A stretch of 64,000 nucleotides of DNA, from the NCBI GenBank assembly GCA_029891345.1, contig CM057009.1:89699416-89763415 (forward strand), in the 5' to 3' direction. The DNA is from Dryococelus australis (lineage: Eukaryota > Arthropoda > Insecta > Phasmatodea > Phasmatidae). The notes beneath the pieces are model-generated. The model did not search any database, was not told where the DNA came from, and worked only from the letters and a program-made list of their open reading frames with translations. Shown in pieces: positions 34,130-46,090 of the stretch. Position 1 is the stretch's first letter. Every line of letters starts with the position of its first letter. Made by a program: the position numbers and the translations under genes.

Positions 34130-34600
34130 CGCCAAAGTGTAACCTTTGTCTATTGTATCGCTTAGTGTGTTTGCTTTTGTGTATTTTTAATTCGTCGTGC
34201 TGTTTTCAAATGTAACTCGGGTGTGTGGCTAGCCCAAATATGCTACGGTGTAGCATGCAAACCACTTAGTTATCATCAGTTATTATTATTCAGCGAGGAG
34301 TACCAGCACATCAGAGAGGATACTGCCTTGGTCGTCGGCCAAATGGCTCCAAGACTACAAGAGAATTATCTACCAGAGTGTGGTATCATGATAGTGATGC
34401 CTGGCACCCGGTTAACTATATCCGAAATTTCCCAGATTTTCCTGAAACCTATTATCGCCATATAAAGATTACTCCTCTACCCACTGACACACCACAGCAT
34501 CCCCATCTCGTACCGCTGTCCACGTCATACTTTATATAAGCATTGTGAATTTGGGAGGGGGCCCTCTACCTTGAAATTTTTGTTGTTCATGTTAATTTGT
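34130..34600 (+). pseudogene. Truncated leader and possible gag start of the nested element
   Basis: Between the primer-binding site and the return of RNase H similarity at about 34630 lie some 450 bp. Plus frames at 34223-34465 and an overlapping frame with NYIRNFPDFPE look protein-like but match nothing I recognise. The position is that of the leader and gag start of a 5'-truncated-at-3' LTR element. The rest of that element and its other LTR are missing. Confidence 0.35.
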
Positions 34601-34629
34601 CTAATTCGTGCTGTTCCTACTGTGGAAAT

Positions 34630-35180
34630 CCTGCTTAAGACATCTGTTATTGTGTATAACCTATCCTTAACTATCCTACCTCAAAATCAAATTCGAGTAG
34701 CGCAACTGCCACTTTCTGTATTCTGATCTTGATTTCTGCAATGCTCTTTAAATATCTTAAACTCGTGTGGTCAGTTTCTATCATGAATTTCCTGCCATAC
34801 AGGTTTTGTCTAAAATATGTGTAGAAATATTTGATAGCTCCTAGTTCCCTTTATGTAGTAGACCACCTAACCTCATAGGATGATAATGTATTTGATTAAA
34901 TGCTACTATATTTATGGTTTTATCTTGGTTTTCCTACTCGAGAATTGCCCCTGAGGCCATTTGCGAAGCATCACATGCTAATATGGTTGTTTATTATCAT
35001 AAAATTTATGTAAAATAGGAGCTTGTTCTAGTGCTAAATGGAGCTCTAAAAATGCTTTATTTTGTTTTACTCCCCATTGGTAAGCTGTATTACGCTTTGT
35101 TAATCGAATTTGGAGTTCGGATTTGGCTGGATAATTTGATATGTACTTTCTTAAATATGAAGTCATACTTAAAATGTCCT
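34630..35180 (-). pseudogene. Ty3/gypsy RNase H and connection domain relic
   Basis: On minus: SYLRKYISNYPAKSELQIRL, QWGVKQNKAFLELHLALEQA (35166-34990), and further on FMIETDHTSLRYLKSIAEIK (Asp of the RNase H fold), VALLEFDFEV and a degraded H-T-(I/T)-A-D-V-L-S-R end (about 34640). RNase H removes the RNA strand during cDNA synthesis. Frames shift at least twice. The spacing to the reverse transcriptase upstream is normal for the family; the spacing to integrase is stretched by the nested insertion. Confidence 0.88.
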
Positions 35181-35189
35181 CAATTGGTT

Positions 35190-35810
35190 TAATTTAGAAG
35201 GCGTTTCCATTCGCATAAAAGCTTCAATTTTTCAGGATTTGTTTTTATTCCATCCTGTGTAATTAAATGACCTGACATTTTTATTTTATGTTGTACAAAA
35301 TGCATTTGTTCAGATTGACTTTTATATTGAATTCCCTTAACCTTTCAAATATTACGTTTATATTTTGTAGGTGTTCTTCAAATAATTCTCCAAAAATAAA
35401 AATGTTGTCCATGTAGGCTATTGCTGTGTTCTAACAATATGACCCTAACAGTATGTCATTGGACGAGTGGGAATATTGTGGGCTTGAAGAAAGTCCCATT
35501 GTCATGCATTTATAATGATATAAACATTTACCTTCAATTGTGAATGTTAGTTAGTGCCTATCTTGATTCCTTACTGGAATTGTATAAATCCTTGAAAATA
35601 GGTCTAATGATGTAATATATTGTGTGTTTGGAAGCGTATTCAAAATATCTTCGGTTCTGGATAATGGATAATGGATCCTTTCTATGTATTGATTTAAAAG
35701 CCTAAAATCAGTTAATAACCTGATACTGCCTTACTTTTTACGTATAATTAGCTCAGCGTGGTGTATAGCGAAGAAGACTGTTCTATGATAACTGCCTTAA
35801 TAATTTTGTT
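35190..35810 (-). pseudogene. Ty3/gypsy reverse transcriptase relic
   Basis: Minus frames give FRLLNQYIERIHYPLSRTED, ILNTLPNTQYITSLDLFSRI (first catalytic Asp in SLDL), YTIPVRNQDRH, and later AYMDNIFIFGELFEEHLQNI and VIFERLREFNIKVNLNKC. The active-site box at 35404-35415 reads YMDN in place of YxDD, so the second catalytic Asp is Asn. Stops interrupt the frame at several points, including within the block between the two catalytic parts. The order and spacing are those of Ty3/gypsy pol. Confidence 0.9.
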
Positions 35811-36099
35811 TACCTGCTTGTTTTATTCCTCTATAAATTTTAGGTTTATTCTGTATAGTGGCCTATGCATTGGTTTGTCAGTTGTTAATTCTAGTATAAC
35901 CTCAAAGTGCTTTGCCTGAGTTAATTATAACATTGTTTCAGCGAACCTATCTTTGTACCCTTTTATTACATTATGTAATTCTTATTTTTCTTTACTGCTC
36001 ACATATTTGTTAATTTTATCCTTTAGTTTTATTATGTTGTCTCAAATGTTTCTATTCTATGTATTTAAACAGTTTCCAACTGTATTGATTCCACATTCT

Positions 36100-36445
36100 T
36101 CTAATATGTTGTCATGAAATGGCACTTGAAGTAGTTTACTAGGATTGTTTCAATTAAGGAACATGACTTTGTGATTTAAGTATGGTATGACAATGTATTT
36201 ACGAATGAAGTCGTAACTAAGTATCACATCTACTCCTAAATTATCTATTAATAAAAATTCCTGTGGGAAGGTATACCTTAAATTATTAAATTTAATATTT
36301 ACTATGTATTTGAGCATATCTATTACTTCTGTAGCTCCAACTATCGTAAACTTCTCGGTAACTGTAATTACTGGTTGTTAATTATTGTTGATGCCTCGCA
36401 GCTCCTACTGCATCCAGTGACTAGCATTGCAAAATACCTGGTGTC
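36100..36445 (-). pseudogene. Ty3/gypsy protease relic
   Basis: The minus frame at 36440-36368 reads FAMLVTGCSRS. This occupies the site of the aspartic-protease L(V/I)DTGA motif, with Val at the catalytic Asp position (36419-36421). Downstream an FPQEFLLIDNLGVDVILSYD stretch (about 36270-36190) matches the second half, where an ILGxDF-like motif is normal. In intact elements this enzyme trims the Gag-Pol precursor. Here a stop and the lost Asp make it dead. Confidence 0.75.
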
Positions 36446-36469
36446 AATAATGTGTACTTGCACCCTAGG

Positions 36470-38690
36470 TGTTGATGTTTTGACAACCTCAGTTCCCTGT
36501 TCCTTGTTTGCTGTTTTGACACCTGCCCTCGTGTCGACATTCTGCATGTGCTGTTTTGTGCAAGACTCAGATTTGCCTGTGTTGGCAACATTGTCATCAT
36601 AGGTTTTTGCCTGAACAGCTGTGTTTATGTCATCACGTACCATGTGCGAAACTGCTTCTTGGGTGGAAATAATTTCTTGTTTTCAAGACGGAATGTTTTC
36701 TATAAATATGCGAAAGCTGGCTGCTATGTCGGTGTTAAACTGGGAGGTTTTGTTTGGGAACAATTGGCATTGTCTTGTGTGGTGGCCTGTGTTTAAACAC
36801 AACACACATGTTTCACTTGCTAAACTTTTCGGACCTCTTTTTACATGTTTTGATTCCGCGTTGTGCGATGTCTTTTGTTGTCTATTTACATTTTCCGTAG
36901 CTTCAATGGCGCATTCCTGTTTCGGCGTGTGAACTGCCCTGTCATTAATTTTCTGCGCTTCGACGTGTATCACCGTGTTGCGACATTTACCATCTCGTAA
37001 CTGGGTTTTTGTAAACCTACTGGCTGGCTTGGTAAACTCTATATGCAACTTTTCTGTTTCCTAAATACCTGCATCTATTTTTTCCCTGATATTGTAATAC
37101 ACGAAGGCTAGTGGGAAAATACAGTTAGTCCGGGTTGGAATTTTGGGACGCTACTTGCACTTATGACCTATCTTTATCCCTAAAACTACTTTGCGTGTGG
37201 TTTTTATTTCTCCCGGAGGTAACACGCTCTTCCCCCTACCTACTTAGGTTTTTGATCCGGAGTTCCTATCACCATAGAAACTATTGGTAATGTCATTGTT
37301 GTGAAATGTATTATTTCGTTGATATTTACCTGTCCCCTACATGTTATTATATGTAGTGGTATTTCCTTTCTTGTAGTACGTGTGTGGTCCACTATATTGG
37401 CTTGTTTACTGGTGTCTGTTCTTTTTTGTTCCTGTGATGTATTTATTTATTTTCTATAGAGAATTGGCCTATACTCCCTCTAAATTATTACTACGAGTGC
37501 TCTATCTTGGTTTCTTTGCCTTCCAAAGTTTCTGTAATACTTATTTAAATTATGAGGGGATTTTACATGTTTCTGTGAGTTTTCTGTGTCTAGACTGTTG
37601 AAGTTTTTGTGAGTGACCTTGTTGTAAACCCTCTTGTTCTGTTGCCGTCAACTCATTTAACTCCTCTTTGATTTTGTGTATTTCAGTCAGAAGCTTTTGA
37701 TTTTCTACACTTCTCAGTTTACAATAAGCATTCGCTATACCTTTTGATTCCTAAATCTACTCTCTGTAAGTTGCTTATGTACTCCTCTAGTGTATTATTT
37801 TGTAAGCCTATAATTTTGTCTTCATAGCTGGGTAATAATGATTTCCAAACAATTTCAATGAATTCGCTCTCTAGCATTTAAGGATTACACTTTTGTTTAA
37901 ATTCAACAGGTCTTCTATATGGGTTTGGCATGTGTCCCCTTCTTTCTGTAGTTTATTTTGTAGTAATTCCCTATATTTGCCTTTCTTGTCTACGACATTG
38001 AATGTTTTTCTATGTCTATTTACTGTTTCTGGCCACGTGGGATTATTGTATACATTCTGTGTTACAGTGTTTTCATATACCTGTTTTGATGTTCCTTCTA
38101 GATGCAGTATAGTTCTAGCACATTTTTGCTCTTCATTCCAATCATTCAGTTGGCTAGCAGTTTCAAAAAGAATCTAGGAATTTTTCTATATCCTGACCTG
38201 AGTTTCCAGAAAATGTGGCAACTTTTACTGGTTCGGGAATAATTACTTTTATTTGTGGTATTTGGGCCATCCTGCTTAAATTCTGTACTTGAATATTCTT
38301 ATATTCGTGAATGGAATCTGTCGTACTATATTTGTCTGCTGCTAAAATGCTGGAGCTAGCACTTATTTGAATCAGCGATTCGTAACCTTGTAGTTCTTGC
38401 AAAGTATCAAGCTGTTCGTTTTGCGCCTTGTCTGTGCCAGCTAATCCTCTTTATTTTATTCTGGCTAGAATATCTCATGTAACCCTGGTTGGCTGAGTAT
38501 CTAATTCTCTTAATAAATATGGATTGTCCTGTAATAATTTATCCAAATTTTTCCCTAAAGCATGGAATTTATTTGCTGGGGTATTTAATCTATTTTGGAT
38601 ATTTGCCTTAGCTTCCGAAAGATCGATAATCGCTCTTCTAAACTCTTTCTTAGCAGATTACATGAAATTGTTGTCTTTCTCGGTACTCAT
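36470..38690 (-). pseudogene. Ty3/gypsy gag relic with zinc knuckle
   Basis: The likely start ATG is at 38690-38688, giving MSTEKDNNFM and then an in-frame stop. A helical, Lys/Glu-rich stretch follows. At 38402-38163 is VKVATFSGNSGQDIEKFLDS, typical of the start of the capsid domain. Near the C terminus is a CCHC knuckle, CVLCLNTGHHTRQC, at 36808-36767 (C-x2-C-x4-H-x4-C, all four ligands intact), which in family members binds the element's RNA. The middle (37060-38160) is degraded in all frames. One knuckle is visible. Confidence 0.82.
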
Positions 38691-38904
38691 ATATCAATCT
38701 ACTGCAATGTTTGTGTATTACACTACATATACACTTTGTAGTATCACTTTTATATATTAATATACACTTCACACTCACACCATGCATTACACTACTTGTT
38801 AGTTGTTACACTCGACTAAGCAGTATGCGTGCTACGTGTGAGCTATTGTTAGTAGGGTCTGTAGTACTGAAAAAGGACAAGCACTCTGCGCATAGAGGTG
38901 GAAA

Positions 38905-38922
38905 CATGAGACGCCTCCACCA
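38905..38922 (-). other. Possible primer-binding site of the minus-strand element
   Basis: On the minus strand TGGTGGAGGCGTCTCATG follows a TATAACAC sequence that could be the LTR end, about 215 bp before the gag ATG. It starts with TGG as needed for a tRNA CCA end. I could not name the tRNA. The call depends on the LTR end being right. Confidence 0.3.
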
Positions 38923-39545
38923 GTGTTATACTGGGTTTATCTCTACTTGTTATAATTGGCTAATTAGTGAATTAGAGAAACCATCAGTATACAGTTTAAG
39001 ACATTTCTTGATAAGATTAAGTACGCCAATATTTAATCGAACATTTATTCACTTAATATTCAACACTAATTCAATATTTACTTCAACGTTAATTAGCCAT
39101 CAGATGGACGGCTCCAATCCTCAAGTAGTACTAGCTGAAGCCGGGTCAACAGTAACAGCCTACTACCCAGACTAATCAGATCTACTCACCACTGTATTAA
39201 CCACACTCATTGATGAGGCGAAGAGGCCCTCTCCGCGAGGAAGTCCAATGGACGTAGGTGCCTCTCGTCTCTCTTGACGATGGCGTCTCGGCCCCCAATC
39301 CTCGTCGTTGGCAGGCGGTGATGTCGAACAGCTATGGAGGCGTCTCTACAGTAGTGGCATCTCGGCGATGGCGGTAATGGCGAGGGTGGGCCTTGCTAAC
39401 TCTTTCTTATATAGGTCGGCCGGCCCCGCTTGGCCCCCTTTTTGCCCACCTTGGACGGCATGCTTAGCCACTCGGAACTATGGTAATTTTGCCCTTATCA
39501 CTTGGCCAAAACAATATATTGGAGAGGGGTCTTTGAGAAATGTAT
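38923..39545 (-). mobile_element. 5' LTR region of the minus-strand gypsy/errantivirus-like element
   Basis: Upstream of gag on the minus strand lies a GC-rich block with a TATATAAG box at 39413-39406 and, about 360 bp further on, an AATAAA signal at 39049-39044. The layout of promoter, R and polyadenylation signal before a TGG site and gag is that of a 5' LTR. The outer end is not defined (between about 39480 and 39660). The matching 3' LTR was not found. The plus-strand 154-codon frame at 38711-39175 is antisense to this and not a gene. Confidence 0.6.
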
Positions 39546-39659
39546 TAAGATAAAGGTATTCGTATGAAGGAATTTTGAATACACATATTCGTGATAAAAC
39601 TCTATTTATGAATACTGTTTCTATTTTGTGTTACTGCTGTGTTTCAATAAATGACACAT

Positions 39660-42390
39660 GATATGTTCTAATAAACGCGATTGTATAATTATCAATCTAG
39701 GTAAGCTGTTTGCCTATTATATCTCTCTGTGTGTACTTTTCTTATCGCTATGGAAGGATAATAAGGTCTCAGCACATAAGTACATAAGTAAAAATGTTCG
39801 GACATAAATTTGATGATCGTGGCGACTGGGGATCTACAAGCAAAGAGGCAATTTTTCGGGGTTTTAATCACTTATCAATATGGAAGAAAAATGACACAGA
39901 GGATCCCGGTTACAAATTAGTTCATTAGTGAAATAGACCGACTAGCTCCTTATCTGGGCACGATTTTCGAGTTGCTGTCTCCTACACCAGCAAGAGAAAT
40001 TCTGCTAACCATCAGTCCTGCACTAGTGTGGAGCCAGTTATCGCCATTGGCTGAGTGGACACTCACCCCTGTGCCTTAGATTGAATATACCATATTTTCG
40101 GGTTTATCGTTTGCGTTACCCCCATTGGAGATGACTGGCAAAAGCAACGAGGAGGAGCTTACGATCTCGAATAGTTTGGGTGAAGTCTGCACATTCGCAG
40201 GGAAGGCTGTCGCAGCATGCCATAGAATGAGTTGTGTATGGACCCTGTATATCTCCCGCATTCTGGTTCACCTACAAAGGTTGTGAGAGGGAGAAGCCGT
40301 GAAATGTGTAGTTTTCATCCAAGAGAAATATTACTGTTACATTTAGTGATTTTCATTAAATCTCTTCACTTTCTCTCTTATGTTTTTAAATATTATTTTC
40401 ACAGACGAGTCTATGTCTACTGAAAATTAATGTTGATTATATATTTGCTTTTCAAGGAATGACCTAACTCTGCTGAGGTTAAATAGATATTCTTATAAAC
40501 ACTAATGAATGTAGAACAGTTTAAGACAGAGGACAAGAACTGGCAAAGACAGGGAGCTTTTTGCAATTTTATGTTTGGCTTGTCGAGACGAGTCCTGAGA
40601 TACGTCGTTTGACAGCCTGTACTTACATATTAACATTATTGAGACAAGTCCTGCTCCCTCATCTCTGTTGAATGCCATGTTCATGTTGTTGGGAAGCGTC
40701 CTTGAATGTGTTACATAGCATATGCATGGTGAACAAATAACTATGATTACAATAAATTCGGAAATTGTCATTGGCTCTCTAGCTCAGTCTTTTGAATTCT
40801 GTGGGACTTACTCATTCTTAAAATTCCCGGTGCACTTAAGGAAATTAAACACAAACGAAACACTGGAATATTGAAAATAACATATCAGGTAGATTCAATA
40901 TATGTTATATGAGTAAAACTGCACTATACTATGCGTATCGATAGCTCATTTTATTAACGAAGGACTCTTCTTTCGATCTACGAGAGGTCGGATCGGAACA
41001 GTGCGTCTACTAGAAATTATTTGAATTCTGTTGAAACAAATTTTTCGTTAAATGCACGGTTCCAGTGTATGTCCAACAGCATACAGCACCAATGTTCATG
41101 AAAAATACTAGATATACTCGTACTGACCAACTGTGGGGAAATATATCAGTTGGCAATATTGTGCTTTAGCTGACAACATATTTAACAAGATGGTTGTCGA
41201 CGAAAGTTCTCCTGGTGGCCATTTATAAAAAACAAATATTATGATCAGTGACAGCCACATAGTAGCAAACTACGGAAACGAAAATATCTGACTTCAATGC
41301 TTCTTAGCAAGTGACAATAAAACAGTGATGTTCGACTACAGCACCTCTAGCAAACAACAATGTAAATAATTTTGGCAGACTTTGGTACAGTCTAGAGGAG
41401 AAATTATGAGCCTACATAACCGACAGACAAGATGGGATGTGATAGTAATTAATGTGGGGGCTGGAAATACTGTATAGGAAGCAGGAGATCAAGTGGCATT
41501 ATCGAAGCAGGCTGTGGTGAAGCCATCCAAGAATGTGTATCCAAGATGTTGGCTCGCCTGTCTGACTCCGTCACCTGCAGCCTTACCTCGGACCTGCCAA
41601 ATCTACATTCTCACCTACATTTAGCTTAATATGATTGTTAACCGAATTGTTAACAGAATAGTTGACATTATTATTCGAAATTCAGGTTTCTTGGTCAAAT
41701 ATCTCATGCATTGCCGAAGTTTCGTTTCTGACGCATGTTTTCAGCTTCATTATAACACAGTATACTTTACTTTCATATACCTAACTTTTGTTTAGCCAAA
41801 TTAATTACAAATTGCCTATTATAAGTAAAAAAGGTGTTAGTTTTAAGTCACATATCAGAAAAACTTTTTTTAAATTTCTATGTACCCATATGGCTATTTT
41901 AAAATTGTGCCGAGTAAAAATAAATTACATTACTCTTATATTTTCGGTTGTCTTACGATACAAGTTTTCACAAACGCATAAATTAAATACTGACATAATT
42001 TTATGACTTATACTAGACCAATCTTTGAGATATTTCTTCTTGACTTAATGATAAACCATTTTATATTCAAACAAATATTTATTCACAGTACCTAATCAAG
42101 CAGCGGACAACTAGTGAAATCAGTAACTTTGTTTAAGAAAAAAATTGAACTCTAGGCGAAAGCACTGTGCAACATGCTTCGTGTAATTTTATTTCCCGTG
42201 CTCAGATGGCTATTTACATGTGGCACTAATTGTTAATTATCCAACTATACAAAATAAAAACAATGTTAAATTGCTTCAATGTAACTATAAATGCATAGAA
42301 CATAAATGTGCTAGGTAGCAAAATACCTAATAAATAAATTGTTCAATACGTATTTTCTGCATTCAATTTTAGCTTACTTTCCAAAAAGGA
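39660..42390. other. No recognisable gene
   Basis: AT-rich sequence with short anonymous frames. TTGGCTGAGTGGACACTCAC at 40047-40066 resembles a tRNA A-box arm, but no B box follows at tRNA distance. Nothing else is supported. Confidence 0.45.
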
Positions 42391-43005
42391 AGGAAAGGTT
42401 TATGAGATAACTTTCCTGACTGTATGCCTAAATGGAATTCTTTAACCGAATTTCACCAAACTCAGTGCATATATATTACTAAGTAAAGGTCCCTGAGTTA
42501 TATACGTTCCTGAAACGCTGCACACTTACGTTCAAAATGGCGATCATTGAAATGTTTGTAATATGTCATATCTCAGAAACTATTCAACCGATTAAAGCAA
42601 CATTTTGTATGATGACAGCTCAAGTTGTAAGCATTGAATTCAGAGGTAATATATTGAGGTTGTTTAGCCATTTTGGAAGATAACACCTCATGAAAAAATT
42701 AAGCTTTTACATTATATCTCGTAAACTACTCAAACAATTTTCGCCAACTTTGGCACTTAAGTAATGCCATCATAGACTAGGTAAATATCCGTAATTAAAC
42801 TATATTAAGTACTTGTTTTCAAAATGGCAGCCAAATTATTTTTAGTTTTAATTGGTTTAACTACCATACAGATTGACCAATGTCAACCAACTTTTGTATG
42901 CTGGCAGTATCTACAGGATGAGTCGTTTAAAAGAGTCTCAGTGGGACATGTGTATAACGGAGCGAGGGAATGAAGAAATACAGTCCAGTGTGACAACCAA
43001 AATAC

Positions 43006-43695
43006 CTAGAGTAGGTGCTGGAAGTGGTCGCCGTTGACCTCGAGGCAGGTGTGCAGACGACACCAAAAGTTGTGAAAGGCACGGGCAAGGACATGCTGCG
43101 GTATGTCATCGATAGCTGTGATAATTTTGGCCTGGAGTTCTTCGAGTGTGTGCGGGTTGTTACTGTAGACCTGTCTCTCTAGAGCGCCACACAAGAAGGA
43201 GTCACAGACGGATATATCTGGACAACGGGATGGCATAGGTTTGTTTGTTCCGCGGCTGATGACACGATCAGGCTGGAACACCGACTCAATGCGCGCGATC
43301 GTTGCGTGTGTAGTATGCGCCGGGGCTCCATCCTGCAGAAAGTAAGCATTGTTGCGCTCATCCTCCGTCAGTTGTTCCGCAAAAACCTTGAAAATGTGTT
43401 CGATGTAACGAGCCGAGTTCACATTCTCATGGAAGAACACGGGGATGATGCGGCGTGATGACACGGCACACCAGACACCGAGTTTCTGAGGATGCAGTGG
43501 AGCTTCCGTCAACACGTGTGGATTGTCAACTGACTAATGGTGCATGTTCTGGGAGTTTACGTACCCTTACATATTGAACCATGCTTCATCGGAAAAGAAT
43601 ACGTATCCATTCTGCACCACCTCCGGAGCAATATTGGACAGAAACAACTCGCAGAACTGCACTCGAGCTTCCTTGTCCACATCCAGCACCTTACT
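43006..43695 (-). pseudogene. Mariner-like transposase pseudogene, catalytic half only
   Basis: Minus frame: FFSDEAWFN (first catalytic Asp, about 43585) followed by two stops, then from 43515 an open stretch of 169 codons. This stretch has LGVWCAVSSRRIIPVFFHEN, YFLQDGAPAHTTHATIARIE (second Asp) and CPDISVCDSF (last Asp), ending in a Leu-rich tail. About 42 residues separate the last two aspartates, longer than the 34 of classical mariner, though a short GTNKPMPS segment may be an insertion. The DNA-binding N-terminal domain is missing and its place is taken by a TA repeat. The long open stretch suggests fairly recent inactivation. Confidence 0.9.

Positions 43696-43698
<3 letters not shown>

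Positions 43699-43758
<60 letters not shown>
43699..43758. repeat. TA microsatellite, 30 copies
   Basis: Sixty bases of uninterrupted TA lie inside the mariner element between the transposase remnant and the right inverted repeat. All frames across it read alternating Ile-Tyr, which explains several apparent open frames at 43537-43847. Confidence 0.95.
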
Positions 43759-43761
<3 letters not shown>

Positions 43762-45479
43762 TTATCACACTGGTCTGTATTTCTCATTCCCTCGCTCCGT
43801 TACATGTCCCACGGGGCCTCTTTTTAAAGACTCATCCTGTATTATAAGCATTCCTTACATAAAAAACAACAAACTTGCCCTCCATTTTGTAAGACAGTGC
43901 AACAAAAACATTTAAAGTTATGGTTATTTTTCCGAAAACAATTAACCGATTCCTACCAAATATAGCAAACAAGAAGTACTGTGGTAGATAATGTTAACTG
44001 ACATTTTTCAGGAATGGCGGACACATATTTTCAAAATGGCTGCCCTAGAGATATTTTAGTTTTATGTGTTAAATCGCTGAAACCATTTAATTATTTGCAA
44101 TGGGACTTTCTATGCTTGTATATATTTCAACAATAAAGTGCGTTCACACAAAATCGCTTTCTTCCGCAATTTTGTGAAATAGTATCACATGGACAACTTA
44201 AATTGTGCTATATCTCCGAAAAACATTAACCGACTTATAACAAATTCAGCAAACAAGTTTCATTATGGCTGGCCTTGTAAACGGATATTTTTTGAAAGTG
44301 TAAGAAATTCATATTTTCAACATGGCGGCGTATAAAAATTTTTAGCTCAAAAATGTTTTTCCACGAAACTGCAAAAATATTTCAACTTAAATTTGTGTGC
44401 TGACAGTGTCTGTTATATCCATTAACATTTTGTATTCAAAGCCTCATTCCTCCGCCATTTTGGAAAATAGCCCTCCATGAAAAAATACTGTTTTCATGCC
44501 GTATCTCGGGAAACAATAAAACGAATTCTTTCAAATTTGGCGAAGAAGTTGTACTGTGGTAAGTCGTATTGATTTATAATTCTTTTAAACGTGAGCAAGT
44601 CTCCTATTTTATCAATGACGCTTATACAAACATTTTAGCTTAGTGTGCTATGTATACGAAAGTTCCTAACAGATTTAAATTGAACTTTGTGTATTGTATC
44701 TATAACAATCATGGAACGCGGTAACATATAAACTGTTTCTCTCCATTTTTGAAGAACGCCACATGAACAATGGAGGTTTCAGGCCATATCTCGAGGATCA
44801 ATCAACCGATTCATACAAAAATTTCATGCATATATTACTACCGTGGGGTATGTGAATTAACATTTGGTATGTGCGGCAGGCATGTTTGAATGGTGTTTAT
44901 TTAAATAAGCTTGATTAATTTGTTATATCTATGAAACATTTAAACAAATTCCAACCAAATTCTGTATGGAAACAGTATTAATTAGAAGCATCGTTTATGC
45001 ATACAAAGATCCTCTTTTGCCGGATTTTTCGCATAGTTGTGTCAGGTGAGTAAAACGTACATTTAGCCATATTTCCAAAATAATTCGACTAATTTACACA
45101 AAATTTCGCTCACCTTCAAAATACCATGTAAAGTAAAATGATTTAAATAGAATGAGACACTGATTTTCTGAATGGCGGCCATATTAATATTTAGATATAT
45201 TTGGCATATATATTTAACAATGTTGCCAAATTCAACCAAACTTGTGATGCTGACAGTATCTATTAGACGCATAGTTTTAAGAATACTATTTTAAGCAGTT
45301 TTGCATGATAGCACCGATTAGGAAAACGAGTTATACTTTATCTCGGGTAGCAATAACCGGTTTCCACTAAATTTTTCACACAACTAGTGTTATGGTAGAG
45401 CATGTAAACATAAGTGATTTTAATGGCTCAGACACTAACTTTCAAAATGATGGCCGTATAAATGTCAGGTTAAGGAACC

Positions 45480-46085
45480 TTTTTATTCAAGACATTAAAC
45501 TAATTATGTCGGAAGTTGATGCTCTGAATCCTACCTCCGTGATGCAGTTGATTGCAAGCTAGTTTAATTTCACGCGTTTTCGGAATTCGTATCCCTGATA
45601 TGTCACTCGTGTATTTTATTTTAATCGCCTTAGTATTGTTTCACATGTTTCTGGTTTCATCTCTATTGATATAGATGACAATAATGTGTCAATGCTTACC
45701 AACCATCTGAGCTTTTAAGAACTTCACTAAAATGTATTTGCACCTAATGTAGCGGAAAGTAGACTCATTAGTTATCAGTAACTTCTTGTTACTAACCTGT
45801 AAAAATAAACTGTGTCAAACAAAAAGGAAGTAGGGCATATATTAAATATACACTTTTTTCTTGTATTACATATTCTCCTAACAATACGGAAGCTAACCTG
45901 AAGAAAACAACGCACTTCGTATTGTCCTTTGAGCAACACATAAAATATGTTTTACGTATGTCATAGATTAATGAAAATAATGTTCTCTGACTATTTTATA
46001 ACCTCAACATGTCCATCAAACAGCTTATAAATAATTTATATTTTCTTGAGAAATCTTCTTCGATTTAAAGTTTTTTTTTTTTTTT
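45480..46085. other. No recognisable gene
   Basis: AT-rich, with no motif, ending in a T20-like run at about 46069-46089 just before the tRNA-like head. Confidence 0.5.
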
Positions 46086-46090
46086 TTTTA

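Larger units (their letters stand above)
42914..43839 (-). mobile_element. Small Tc1/mariner-type element with exact ends (926 bp)
   Basis: Terminal inverted repeats of about 85 bp: the left end is CAGGATGAGTCGTTTAAAAG, and the reverse complement of the right end is CAGGATGAGTCTTTAAAAAG. They stay alignable through GTGGGACATGT, AACGGAGCGAGGGAATGA and GAAATACAG(T/A)CCAGTGTGA. TA flanks both ends (42912-42913 and 43840-43841), the expected target duplication. The element carries a broken transposase and a TA microsatellite where the N-terminal half should be. It sits inside array 2, so it is younger than the array. Confidence 0.93.
42400..45470 (+). repeat. Tandem array, ~285-bp period (array 2), interrupted by a mariner element
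   Basis: Blocks of the form ATATCTC(A/G)GAAAC..ACCGATT..CCAAAT recur near 42438 and 42740, then after the insertion near 43955, 44235, 44530, 44812, 45095 and 45367, with spacing of 272-295 bp. Units also share TGCTGGCAGTATCTA, AAAATGGCNGCC, TAC(T/C)(G/A)TGGTA and CATGAAAAAAT. This is the family of array 1 (16190-17690) in the opposite orientation. Each period seems to hold two related half-units. No reading frame is kept across units. Confidence 0.82.

Noticed and set aside
38711..39175. 154-codon plus-strand frame
   Set aside because: It is antisense to the 5' LTR and leader of the minus-strand retroelement and has no motif.
40047..40075. tRNA-like arm TTGGCTGAGTGGACACTCAC
   Set aside because: No B box or cloverleaf follows at tRNA distance.
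43537..43847. Three overlapping plus-strand frames with long Ile-Tyr runs
   Set aside because: They read through the TA microsatellite and are antisense to the mariner transposase.
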